DNA of 64,000 bases from Gracilariopsis chorda (lineage: Eukaryota; Rhodophyta; Florideophyceae; Gracilariales; Gracilariaceae): contig NBIV01000037.1 in assembly GCA_003194525.1 (NCBI GenBank), forward strand, positions 248,001 through 312,000, written 5' to 3'. A model generated the notes under the pieces. It was not told where the DNA came from. It saw only the letters and a program-made list of their open reading frames with translations, and searched no databases. Positions 31,566-41,100 of this stretch are shown here, in pieces (positions within the stretch are counted from its first letter, which is position 1; each line of letters opens with the position of its first letter). The translations under genes and the position numbers were made by a program.

Positions 31566-31571
31566 TTTATT
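31566..31571 (-). terminator. Poly(A) signal AATAAA for the antisense ORF (element 2)
   Basis: Plus strand TTTATT, so AATAAA on the minus strand, 108 bp past the antisense stop codon. Same placement as in element 1, although the flanking sequence differs. Confidence 0.6.
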
Positions 31572-31679
31572 CGATACGATCGATGGAACACCGACTAGTC
31601 CAAGGGCTACACTACGTCATAAGGTTGCACCCCCATGGTGAGGGAACACGCCCCCTTACGGGTTGGAACTGCCCCCACC

Positions 31680-33503
31680 TTAGTGGTTATTTCCCTGGAG
31701 TCGGGCTATCAGAGCATCCCGCATCGCGGTGACATCGCCACTGGCCTCGTTACCTCCCAGCCCCACTTGGCGGAGGAACTGAGAGATCACGGCAGCCTGA
31801 CCCGCAGGGGCCACGTTCGCCTCACCTGGCGTAGAGGACCGACCAGTGGGAAGACCGACCGACGGATTGGACGGCTGACTCGCAGGGGCGACTCCGGGAA
31901 CATCCATACCATATGGTTCTCCATCTGCCCCGGCGTGACCGGCACCTTCGTTGGGCTCGTTGTCGAACATCGGATCCTCACCGTCGTAGACGTTGTAGTA
32001 CTCATCGGCGTCAACAAAACCGGTCGGATGCCCCTCGGGGATATATCTCGGTGCAAACCGGAGCTCGTTTGCTTCCTCCGCGGAGATCTCATGCCCCTCA
32101 CAAGGGTTGAAGTAGATGAAGTCACCCGCGAGCGGAGTTCGAAGCCCTGGCGACAGGTCCTGTATCCGGCTACCGGCAGTACGCCCACTCTGCTCTAGAG
32201 GAACCGAAGCCCAGTCAACCTGGTCGATGAAATCGAGGAGCCCCGCTACTTCGTCAGCGTTTGCCTCACCACCTAGTGGGATTCGTAAGTCCAGCGCTCG
32301 GATGGCGGCACGGACCCGCAACGGGATGAACCACAGTCTGTACTGGTCATAAACCTCCCAGAGGATGAAAGCCGCTGTGCGGACCGCCCATTCGGTGACC
32401 ACCACGCACCAGAGCCCGGACTGAGGATCCTCAATGAGGTATGAGCCGTAATACGTGATCACGGGAGGCAACTCGATGTAGCAACCTCGGCACGCTTCGA
32501 GATGCGACCACCACGGTGGAATCGGAACGTACCGACCCCGTCGGTTGACCACGCGGATGCGTTCGACTTCTACGTTCTGATACGGAATCAAATACCCGAA
32601 TCGGGACCGTGCTCGCTGCTCAAAGCGTATCATCGACAAGAAGTTGGCCCTCGCTAAGCGACGCATATAGCGGAATTCAGCCCGAATGATCGGTCGTGTC
32701 CAGCACACCGCGTCTTGGCGCGCCGCAGGAATGCTTCTCCACAAGAGTGGTTCCAAACCCGCGAGGCGGTCGAGGTACCTCATTTCACCTTGGGTGCGAT
32801 ACAATCCGATGTCGGAGCCCATACCATCGGGGATGGGATACTCAAAGGGAGCCCGGCGAAGCCGTTGATGAGCGAGTAAGACCAACGCCGCGTGCGCGGA
32901 AGCTGCTGATTCCCGACCCCGTCGGATTACCGTGTGCACGGGTATCGCTACGCGATTGCGCCAATCCCACGAAGTGGTCACGATTGCCGGAACGTCACCC
33001 GGGAACATTCCGTTTCCATCGGTATACATCGCCAGAAGCGCATCATTCAACACCGCAGTCGCGTGGAACCACGGGGCCAGCCGGAGAGTCATCGCATGTT
33101 GCGAAGGCTGCAGCCCAACCAGCATGTCGTACGACGGCCACGCTGCCATTAGATACCCTCCCTTGGGAGCCGCACTCGCATTTGCGCCTGTTTGTTGCGA
33201 AGGAGTCGAGAGACCGCTCTGCGGTAGAGGCACGGATTGAAATCCGGAGAAGTACTGTAACGGTGTGTTGCTGCCGGCGTTGCTGTTGTTGTTGCCCTTG
33301 TTGTTGTTGTTGTTCATCGTAGATGAAGGAAGCCGAGTAATCGGAGAAGAAGGCCGCGAAAGCGTACGTGTTGTTGGAAGAACCTCGGAAGAGTTGGTTG
33401 CAGATTCGCTGTTCGCAGCTAGGTGCTCGTTACCCAGAGTGGGATGGAGAACCGGCGAGCCGGACTTACATTTAAGGACCTTTCCCGGTGCTTCCGTCGC
33501 CAT
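31680..33503 (-). CDS. Antisense accessory protein of element 2, intact, unknown function
   Basis: 607 residues from the ATG at 33503, only 35 bp from the 3' LTR, on the strand opposite to gag-pol. Its promoter must therefore lie in the 3' LTR read backwards. Order: Ser/Thr-rich head, poly-Asn segment (near 33265-33320 in DNA), then a dense aromatic region with LRLAPWFHATAVLNDALL, VVTTSWDWRNRVAIPV, RPIIRAEFRYM, YLIPYQNVEVERI, CRGCYIELPPVITYYGSYL, LWCVVVTEWAV and LDLRIPLGG. An acidic Pro-rich part follows, then a C-terminal segment containing SGDVTAM. There is no signal peptide or clear membrane span. It is intact although gag and pol carry stops, and it aligns along its whole length with the element 1 copy. 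No known family recognised. Confidence 0.85.
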   Translation of the reverse strand: MATEAPGKVLKCKSGSPVLHPTLGNEHLAANSESATNSSEVLPTTRTLSRPSSPITRLPSSTMNNNNNKGNNNSNAGSNTPLQYFSGFQSVPLPQSGLSTPSQQTGANASAAPKGGYLMAAWPSYDMLVGLQPSQHAMTLRLAPWFHATAVLNDALLAMYTDGNGMFPGDVPAIVTTSWDWRNRVAIPVHTVIRRGRESAASAHAALVLLAHQRLRRAPFEYPIPDGMGSDIGLYRTQGEMRYLDRLAGLEPLLWRSIPAARQDAVCWTRPIIRAEFRYMRRLARANFLSMIRFEQRARSRFGYLIPYQNVEVERIRVVNRRGRYVPIPPWWSHLEACRGCYIELPPVITYYGSYLIEDPQSGLWCVVVTEWAVRTAAFILWEVYDQYRLWFIPLRVRAAIRALDLRIPLGGEANADEVAGLLDFIDQVDWASVPLEQSGRTAGSRIQDLSPGLRTPLAGDFIYFNPCEGHEISAEEANELRFAPRYIPEGHPTGFVDADEYYNVYDGEDPMFDNEPNEGAGHAGADGEPYGMDVPGVAPASQPSNPSVGLPTGRSSTPGEANVAPAGQAAVISQFLRQVGLGGNEASGDVTAMRDALIARLQGNNH

Positions 33504-33526
33504 CGTGGATGTCGTATTCACACCTC

Positions 33527-33538
33527 AGGAGGGGGATA
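33527..33538 (+). other. Polypurine tract of element 2
   Basis: AGGAGGGGGATA directly before the 3' LTR. Confidence 0.85.
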
Positions 33539-34439
33539 TGAAGTGCAATCCTCAAGGAGGAAGACTCAGCGATGCCCTATGGACTTGATGTTTTTGCCGC
33601 TTTCGCGTGTTTATGATTACTACCGCTATTAACGGGTGTCTCAGCCCTCAGCGGATCCGCACTGTGCACCAGGTGCACACCTGTGCATGCGCCGTGTACC
33701 GCCCAAGGCGTGAGTGGACCACGTGTGACACGGATAGTCAAGAGGAGGTTGGCACCACGGTGTGGACATTTATTTAACTTATATTTATTATTTATTATTT
33801 ATCTACGCTACAGTAGGGAGATTACTACACTATTTAGTGGCTCGGCGACCTCGCCCTGACACTAAGTAAACTTCCCCACCAGGGTTCTTGGCTCTAAGTC
33901 TTTTCCGCTTTCGCGAGTCTTCTACGCTCCTCGGAGGTAAAGCCGCGTTACTAACGGTAGACATATCCACCCTGTGTCACTAGAAGTATCACCGCCTTGG
34001 GCACTTGTCACTTAATTCACCACCGCCGTGTTCTCGCCCCTGTATAGGGTTCCTTTGTACCTTTTTCCGTTGTCTCGTTGGCCCACACCCCCGTCGTTCC
34101 CAATCGAGCATCCCCCGTATTTTCCTTACCCCACTCTCGTGGTTCCTACCCCTTTGTGTGGTTGCTCGTCACCGCTGACGCTTGTCTCTCGTGCCGGTAT
34201 CCCGTGACGCCTTCACCAACTTACGTGGACTCGTACTCCTTGGAAGGGCTGTTTTCCCATTCGTGGTGATCCTAATCCTACCGTTTCAACTCTCCCTGCT
34301 TGGCGTGAGGCTGAGCCTCGGCTTTACAACCCGACTTCTTCGTGCTCATCCGGAGAGACTCCGTTTGCTGTGTTACCCTCCAGAGGGGAAGATTCCGAAC
34401 ATCTTCGTGTGTTGTCCCGCTTGCGGGTATTGCACTACA
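33539..34439 (+). repeat. 3' LTR of element 2
   Basis: 901 bp, collinear with the 5' LTR without length change. Most differences between the copies are C/T or G/A transitions. Confidence 0.95.
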
Positions 34440-34709
34440 ATAGATGTTAGAGAACTTTGGGAGAATATAGTAAAACATTTTGTAATCAAAGCCTGTCAAA
34501 GTTATCATGGACCTCTCGCATTTAGAATTGAAAAGAAATGAAAACGGAGACATAGTCGGAGACTATAGAGCTCTTCTGGTTATGTGGCGATCTCTCCGCC
34601 GGCGACCTTGTTGGTTTAGGCGATTTTGGATGTTGGCTTTGTTGTTAGCATCAACAAGTCTTCTTCTTCTTAGTTTGGTAAGAATAAGAAGTGTGATACC
34701 CTGTGACAT
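34440..34709 (-). pseudogene. DDE transposase, N-terminal fragment
   Basis: First piece of the split transposase. The ATG at 34709 is followed by a basic stretch (RRRRLVDANNKANIQNRL), an in-frame TAG at 34563-34565, then SMITLTGFDYKMFYYILPKF and a segment that runs in frame across the ATAGA duplication into 22787. The helical N-terminus before the DDE fold is typical of PIF/Harbinger transposases. Confidence 0.75.
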
Positions 34710-34893
34710 TGGATGGAGTATAATCGTTAGGCCTCGGGTAAGCAACGTATTATGAATTGATACGAAGCCCCACAGAACTCGAAGCTCTTGGATATTACAT
34801 TGCGGCGATGGAGGGTTTGCGTTTGGTGTCACTGCATTTCCGTAGCCATGATGGTCATTTTATGTACAAAGCACCTAAAATACGTCAGCACAA

Positions 34894-34916
34894 ATTTGTG
34901 TTTTCAGGAGCGCCCC
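34894..34916 (-). repeat. Right terminal inverted repeat of the DNA transposon
   Basis: Reverse complement starts GGGGCGCTCCTGAAAACACA. AGT follows at 34917-34919. Confidence 0.87.
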
Positions 34917-35123
34917 AGTATTCCATTTCGCTTTTTATTAAAATCATTCTTTTGTTCTCCGCACAAACACGTAGATGATCGTATCCAGCTTGTGCGAACA
35001 CCGCAAACCGCTCCAACACACAAGTGCACCACCTTTACCTCTGCACATCTTTCGTGTTGCTGCACCAACCATGCTTTGGTCCTACCACAATCGTCCCAAT
35101 CCCCCCACAGCTTGAGCAAAACC

Positions 35124-37115
35124 ATGCCCCGTCCCCGTCGTCGTCGCGGTATTCTCAATGCCTTACGTCTGCTCGAAACGGGCCACATGTCTCGCCACGC
35201 CTTTCAGAAAGCGCTCTACTCCGCCCTCGTGCCCAGTTCAACTTTCATCAAAGTGCAGTCCGTTCCCGTCGTGAATTTCCGTCGCTTCACTCCTTGCGGC
35301 CAGTATCTCATAGCATTTGAGCAGAACATGCGCGATCTGGCCGTATTTCGCCTCGAGCCCGGCGGCAGAAAAGCGCCCCCCTTCGCTCCGAAATACTCTC
35401 AACATCCCGTCGATTATGAAGCCTCTGCCTTTCCTCTCGCCTCTCATAAAATGGAGCACGACTACTCCACCATTTTGGCACAACCCGACATCCACCCTGG
35501 CACCCATCCCCCGCACCACCTGTTTGCTGTACGACCCCAGCGAGCCAGCGGCTTACTTTCGGCGATAACTGTTCCGCTTGCACCTGTACCACAGCCTAAC
35601 AGACAACCAACTCAAGCAACATCCACTCCCAAGTACAGCTGCCACTTTGAGAGGTTCTTCACTCATATGTATACAATGCCGATTGCAAGCGGCGGCGAAA
35701 CCATAGTCTCAGATTTGTCAATATGCACTACCAGTGGTCGATACCTCATCTTGGCCACGTACGAGCTATCGCAACAAGCGCCCATTGCAGAGCAGCCTCA
35801 ACTTCCTTTGCCAGCCATTGTGTGGGTTGTATCTATGCACATTACTTTTCACCTGGTCGAGGTTGCATCTGGTACGATTGTCGATCGCTTCGTTTTGAAG
35901 AATGATAACATTGATATGGCGGCACATGTTGGAGTGCATTTTTACGCTGATATGCTTTGCGTTTTGTCGACGAGGCATCAGTTGTTGCATATTATCAGGG
36001 TTGAAGAGGCCATGGGTCGCTTCACTGAAGAGAGATGTATAGGCGATATGTGCAATCGTGAAGACGATTTGGTCATTGCGCGCGCTAGAGAGGCTGAGAA
36101 CGAACACATTGCTCGACACGGACAACGGACTGAAAGGGGCGGTGGCACCCAGAGAGAGCAGGATGAAAACGCTCCAGATCACGCGTCACAAGATGAAGAT
36201 GGTGAAGAAGCTGATAATGAAGACGCTCCGGCAGTGCCCAAAGAAAGGGGGTTAGGAAACGGAAAACTGCAGAACCGGTTTTACACGGGCTTGATGCACA
36301 GGTTGTTGGTGTATGTGTATCGCTGTATGGTATCTGAAGGAAACGCGTCGTCGTTTAACCGCATGATGGGGAATTTTACCTTGCTGATCATGCAGAAAGC
36401 ACAGTTTCTTGACGAGGATCACCTGCTTATCAAGCTAGGATCGTATAGTAATAGAGCGCAGCTTGGAGGAATGACATGCTTTTTTGTGGTGTACTGCATG
36501 TCGAGTAGCCGCATTTTGAATCTATTCGCGAATACGTCTGAGCAATTGTTGCTTACGTTTCAGAAGTATCGAGAGGCATTTGTGGCGGATGCTATGGTAA
36601 GTGCGGCGTTACCGCGACCACGGATGAGTGTGGCGCAGGAAGAGGACGGTGTCGTAGAGAGGAGACGACGACGAGAATGGAACCGTGGGGGCAGGGGCGC
36701 GTCATGGTCCAATCACAGCCATCGACAAGGAAGTGAACGCGTTAGACGAACTCAAACCGAACTTGGACACATTCCGGTTTCTAGTCAGACGCGACATTCA
36801 TCGCCATACTTGGACCGGTCGATATTTTCGTATAACGGGGATAAGATTGATGCGCTGACTGGGTGCGGATGGGTTTCCGCGAAGGATGTTAGTAACGTGA
36901 AGTTTATGAGCGCGGAAAGCGGGGAGTTACGTTTTAAGCTTAGCTCTGAGGTTACGCTGTTGGACGAAAATGAGTTCAGACAGGCTGTTGGAGTGGATGT
37001 GGAGGAGTTTGGAAGACGGCGACGAAAGTTTCTGTTTCACCCGATGTTGCCGTTTGTTATGGCGATGGAAAACAATCGACCGGTGAATTTTCACGTGTAC
37101 GGACATGTTGACTGA
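35124..37115 (+). CDS. DET1: DET1 homologue (COP10-DET1-DDB1 complex)
   Basis: 663 residues from the ATG at 35124. DET1 works with DDB1 and an E2 variant in CRL4-type ubiquitin ligases; in plants it represses light responses. Family features: Arg-rich start, HMSRHAFQKALYSALVPSST, then VNFRRFTPCGQYLIAF near residue 52, a central IGDMCNREDDLVI, and a C-terminal domain with FYTGLMHRLLVYVYRCM, FLDEDHLLIKLGS and TCFFVVYCMSSSRILNLF. It is longer than plant and animal DET1 (about 545), mainly through an acidic low-complexity insert (about 320-375) and an Arg-rich one (about 500-550). The frame is open upstream to 34788 but without ATG. A transposon end lies about 205 bp upstream of the start, so promoter elements may come from it. 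Confidence 0.9.
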   Translation: MPRPRRRRGILNALRLLETGHMSRHAFQKALYSALVPSSTFIKVQSVPVVNFRRFTPCGQYLIAFEQNMRDLAVFRLEPGGRKAPPFAPKYSQHPVDYEASAFPLASHKMEHDYSTILAQPDIHPGTHPPHHLFAVRPQRASGLLSAITVPLAPVPQPNRQPTQATSTPKYSCHFERFFTHMYTMPIASGGETIVSDLSICTTSGRYLILATYELSQQAPIAEQPQLPLPAIVWVVSMHITFHLVEVASGTIVDRFVLKNDNIDMAAHVGVHFYADMLCVLSTRHQLLHIIRVEEAMGRFTEERCIGDMCNREDDLVIARAREAENEHIARHGQRTERGGGTQREQDENAPDHASQDEDGEEADNEDAPAVPKERGLGNGKLQNRFYTGLMHRLLVYVYRCMVSEGNASSFNRMMGNFTLLIMQKAQFLDEDHLLIKLGSYSNRAQLGGMTCFFVVYCMSSSRILNLFANTSEQLLLTFQKYREAFVADAMVSAALPRPRMSVAQEEDGVVERRRRREWNRGGRGASWSNHSHRQGSERVRRTQTELGHIPVSSQTRHSSPYLDRSIFSYNGDKIDALTGCGWVSAKDVSNVKFMSAESGELRFKLSSEVTLLDENEFRQAVGVDVEEFGRRRRKFLFHPMLPFVMAMENNRPVNFHVYGHVD

Positions 37116-38154
37116 GGGGTGAGCGTGCTCGAGAGGGCTTGTGATTGCCAACTATATGAAAGCTGTGGGGGTGCGGACGCTGAAGTGGGTGGTGGGATGA
37201 CGGGGCCGGCTTGGGTGGCGGGCGTACTCGTGGGTACATATGGATGGCGGTTGTACTCACAGGTGAAGGGCGGGACATGCCGCAGATATCGGACAGACAA
37301 GGCGAATGGGTATCTAGAGGTGGGAAGAAAGTGCGGGTGTGCTGTGCATTAATGTGACAGACGATATCTAGCTCTATGTAGAAGGGCGCTTATCTTATCC
37401 AGCGGGGTAATGTTGGGTTTGTCTTACGGGGCCGGAGAGTGTTTCTTGCGTGGTTCAAAGCGCAAACTTGAGTTTGTGAGATAGTGCGCTGTTTGAGACG
37501 GGGTGAGGCTGACGGTTTGAATGGACAGCAAACGATTTCAAGTTTGAACAGGGGTTTACCGATTTTGAATCTCCGGGGCGAGATACGAAGCAGGGCGGAC
37601 GTTGTCCAAGTTGACCTTACCGTAACTTTACCCCGGCTTGGTAGACTGCAGACAGTATTGGCATTGAAGTGCGAATGGTCGATGCGGAAGCAGTTGCCGA
37701 AACGGGCTGCTCGTTTTAAAAGCAGTCTGGCAGATGGAACGGGACGTTAAGGCAAGGCTGCGCGCGGCCGGGCGAGGGGGTCGGAACTCGCGGAGCGGCG
37801 TGGGAGGCAGTGCGCCACGCGCGGCTGCCGTTACGGCGCCAATTACGGAGGCGCACGTGTAAGCAGCGTGTGCGCGTCTGCAACGCCATTGGCGCTTCTG
37901 ATCCGCACGTGGCACCGCGCCCCGCTCCACGCGCCGCACAGCCACTCACGGCACACGCCCCCCTCCTCAAAGCCGCCCGCGAAGCTCCGCTGTGCACCGC
38001 GCTGTAGCCATTCGCCCCACATCTTACCCGCTAAGCTGCCGCGCCCGCTTTTGCATCCCTCGGCCCCCCCTCCGTCCTTCCGTCCGCTTCCACGCCATCT
38101 CCCCCGCCCTTGTTCACCTCCGTTCTCCTTGCATCTCTCCCTACCCCTTACACC
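37116..38154. other. Intergenic, DET1 3' region and promoter of the coiled-coil gene
   Basis: About 1 kb without a gene. The right half is GC-rich and contains two E2F-like half sites (GGCGCCAAT at 37835-37843, TTGGCGC at 37889-37895) upstream of the coiled-coil gene. Confidence 0.5.
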
Positions 38155-41100
38155 ATGTCCTCCGGAGCAGGCGGCATTTTACGCTCGCTTAGGCGACACA
38201 AGACCGAGAAAAACGCCTCAGTTCGTCGCACAACCCCCCGAAAACGCCCGTCCAACGAGCAGCTTTCCACCACTTCTACCTTATCCGTAGGCACCGACGA
38301 TGCCGAAGATTCCCCCCAAAAGCATCCGCGCTCCCGCTCAGCCTCCTCCCTGGGCAATGACCCACACGTGCCCACAGCGCTGCCATCCCCATGGCAGGAG
38401 GGAGCCTCCATGTCTACCGACGTCTCAGACTCTTTCAAACGCGCCTTTCAGCAGATGGCCACCGAGCGAGAAGCCCTAAAGGCCCAAGTCCATAATCTGA
38501 AGGCCGCCGCTAAAGAGCCCGACCGTCTGCGAGAACAGTCTGCCACACTCACGGAGCAACTCGACGATGCCACCGCCGCTTTACAGAAGGAGCGGCAACG
38601 TGCCGATTCTGCCGCCAACGCTGTACGCTCTTTGCAGAACTCCCTTGCCGACTTGAAGTCCGAACTCACAGCAAAGACCTCACAGGTCGCAAAGCTGAAC
38701 AAGGAGCTCGAAAACGGCGATCAGAAGAGTGTGAAAGAACTCATGCAGCGTGAAAAGGCTGCAGAAAGTGCCATGTTACGGAAGAGTCGAGAGATCACAG
38801 ACCTCAAAGCTCAGATTAATGCCCTTGAAAACAAACTTAGAAACGCTCGCAATGACTCTATTGGCTTGCAGAAGTCTGTCGATCGCGCGGCGAGGGACGT
38901 CCAAAAATTGCAGGATAGCCTTCGACAGGAGCAGCTCAAAGTAAAGCAGAAGGCTGCTGCGCTTGAGCGCATGGAGACTGTTGCTGCTGAAAGACTTGGC
39001 AGCCTTAACAAGGCAACCGAGCACGTTCAAAAGCTTGAACAGGAGAATGCGCGAGTTCAACGAGAGGTACTGGCTTTGGAGAAAGGCTTGGAAAGCGCAA
39101 AGGGTAAGGGCAGTGACGCCGCCGCTCGAGTATCTGAGTTGGAACGCCAGCTCTGTCTTCGCACTGAGGAAGTCAAGGCAGCCGAAAAAGCTTCAAAGTC
39201 CGCGCAGCAAAGTCTCGAGCAAGCTTCGGAGACGGTCAAGTCGCTCAAAAGCGAACTTGAGGATGCTGAGAAAGCAGCAAAGGAAGCTGAAGACAAGGGT
39301 AAGCATATCGCACGACAGTTATCACAGTCTTCTGATGACGAGCTTGGACATATGAAACGGGAATTGGAACAACTTACAAAGCAGCTGGAAAGAGAAAGAA
39401 GTGCTTTTGAAACGGAGAAAGCTCATATTCAGGCTGCAAAGGTAACTGAGCTAACTCAACTTGAAAACAAGGTTGAGATGGCTAGGTCAGAATATGCCGA
39501 CGCTAAGTGCTCCTATGCTCGCGAGCGCCGTGAACTCACTCATCAGTTGGACCTGGCTCAGAACTCACTTGCTGCAAAGACTAGAGAGGTTAAGAGCCTA
39601 ACAAGCAAAGTGGAAGCGAGTCAGCAGGATGTAGAAGATGCAAACTGGCACCTTGAGCGTGCTCAATCCAAGATGGCAGACTTGAAGGCAGCCACTAAGC
39701 AAGCTGAGGATGAACTCACCAAGGAGATTATGGAATTGCGTGGCAGGCAGATTGAATTGCAGGCGTCTACCAGAGAAGCTGAACGACGCGCGAGACTGGC
39801 CGAGTGCACTACGGAAGACTTTAAGGCTGAAGTGGAAACTCTTGCCCAAAAGCTCGCCACTGCTGATCGTGAGGTTGTCGACTCAAAATCAGCCTTGAGC
39901 AAAGCACTGTCTGCAACAGGAGAAAAGCAGCAGCGAATCGACAGGATCTCCACTGAAAAGGAGAAGCTCGATGTGGAACTGGCTTCTTTGCGTAGGGAAC
40001 ACGAGAGGGCGGTTGAAAACGTCGCGGGAGTCGAACGGAAACGTGATGAGCTTGAACATGAACTCAACAAGGTGAACACTGCTCTCAAGGAATCGCAAAA
40101 ACTATTGGTTGATACGAATGCTCAACTTGACTCGGCGATGGAGGACGCATATACCGCTAAATCCGAACTTCGAGCACGCACGCTTGAACTCGACAAGCGA
40201 AACCGAGATCTAGAAGAGTTCAAAGCTACGGCCAATCAAGCAGAACGTCTTCAAATGCTTGTTGAGGAGCATGAAGGAACCATTCAGCGAATGGACACCG
40301 AACTCTCTGAAAGCGCACAAGAATCGTCAAATATTCAGTCGCGAAGCATCGAAGCTGACCAGCGAATTGCATCCATTTCGGCGGAACTGAAGCAGGTCGA
40401 AGATGAGCGAGCGGAATTAAGCGAACTGGTGCTCACGTTGAGGACTGATCTTTGCCATACTCAGACTGAACGCCAAGAGTTTAAGGAACTTAGCGAGTCA
40501 CTAGAACCGGAGCTGTACAAGTGTCGGGATCAAATCGACTGTCTTGAGGGTGAAAAAGTGCGTTTGCAGAGTCAGATAGAAAGCCTGGAGAAAGAAGCAG
40601 AGGTCGCCGCCCAACGTCGTATTGACCTTGAGAACCGGCATACTGAACTAGAGGCGAATATTTCGTCTCTGGAGGCTGAGAGAGAGAAGCACAATTCGGA
40701 GAAGAACGGCCTGGAAGAAGACATTGACTTCGCAAAGGCAAAGGCTGCGGATTTGCAAGAATCTTTGGAGGAGTCCGTCGGTCATGTCGCGAAACTGGAA
40801 GCTGAACTTCGTTCATCTGAAACAGCATTGCAACATGGCGAGGATCTTCGTATTTCGATGCAAGGTGTGGTGGTAGAGAGAGGAAAACTTATCGAACAAC
40901 TCAAGGATTCTATGCGTGAAGAAGAGAAAACAGTGCAGAATCTTAAGGAAGAACTGACCAAGCTTTCTTCTGAATTGGAAAAACAGAAGAGAACCACTAA
41001 TGACATGACAAGAGAAGTTGAGAACTTGACGACACGAAACGAAGATCTTTGCCGGGACGAAGATGACCTGAAACGCTCTCTTGAGCATTCTCAGAAAGAG

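Larger units (their letters stand above)
22788..34439 (+). mobile_element. Ty3/gypsy chromovirus, element 2 (plus orientation)
   Basis: 11,652 bp with two 901-bp LTRs (22788-23688, 33539-34439), TG...CA ends, and 5-bp target duplication ATAGA at 22783-22787 and 34440-34444. Same family and layout as element 1, but its coding regions carry five in-frame stops and no frameshifts. I count about 20 differences between the LTRs by eye. It interrupts the same transposase gene 446 bp from element 1, in the opposite direction. Confidence 0.95.
8075..34919. mobile_element. PIF/Harbinger-like DNA transposon with two nested LTR retrotransposons
   Basis: The ends at 8078 and 34916 are inverted copies of a 23-bp terminal repeat beginning GGGGCGCT, with two mismatches. 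Both are bordered by the trinucleotide AGT (8075-8077, 34917-34919), a 3-bp target duplication. Removing the two LTR elements and one copy of each of their target duplications leaves 3750 bp. That core carries a Myb/SANT-like gene (+) and a convergent DDE transposase gene (-), whose stop codons are 11 bp apart. This two-gene design is known for PIF/Harbinger elements, although their usual duplication is TWA rather than AGT. The transposase is dead. The right end lies about 205 bp upstream of the DET1 start codon. Confidence 0.85.
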
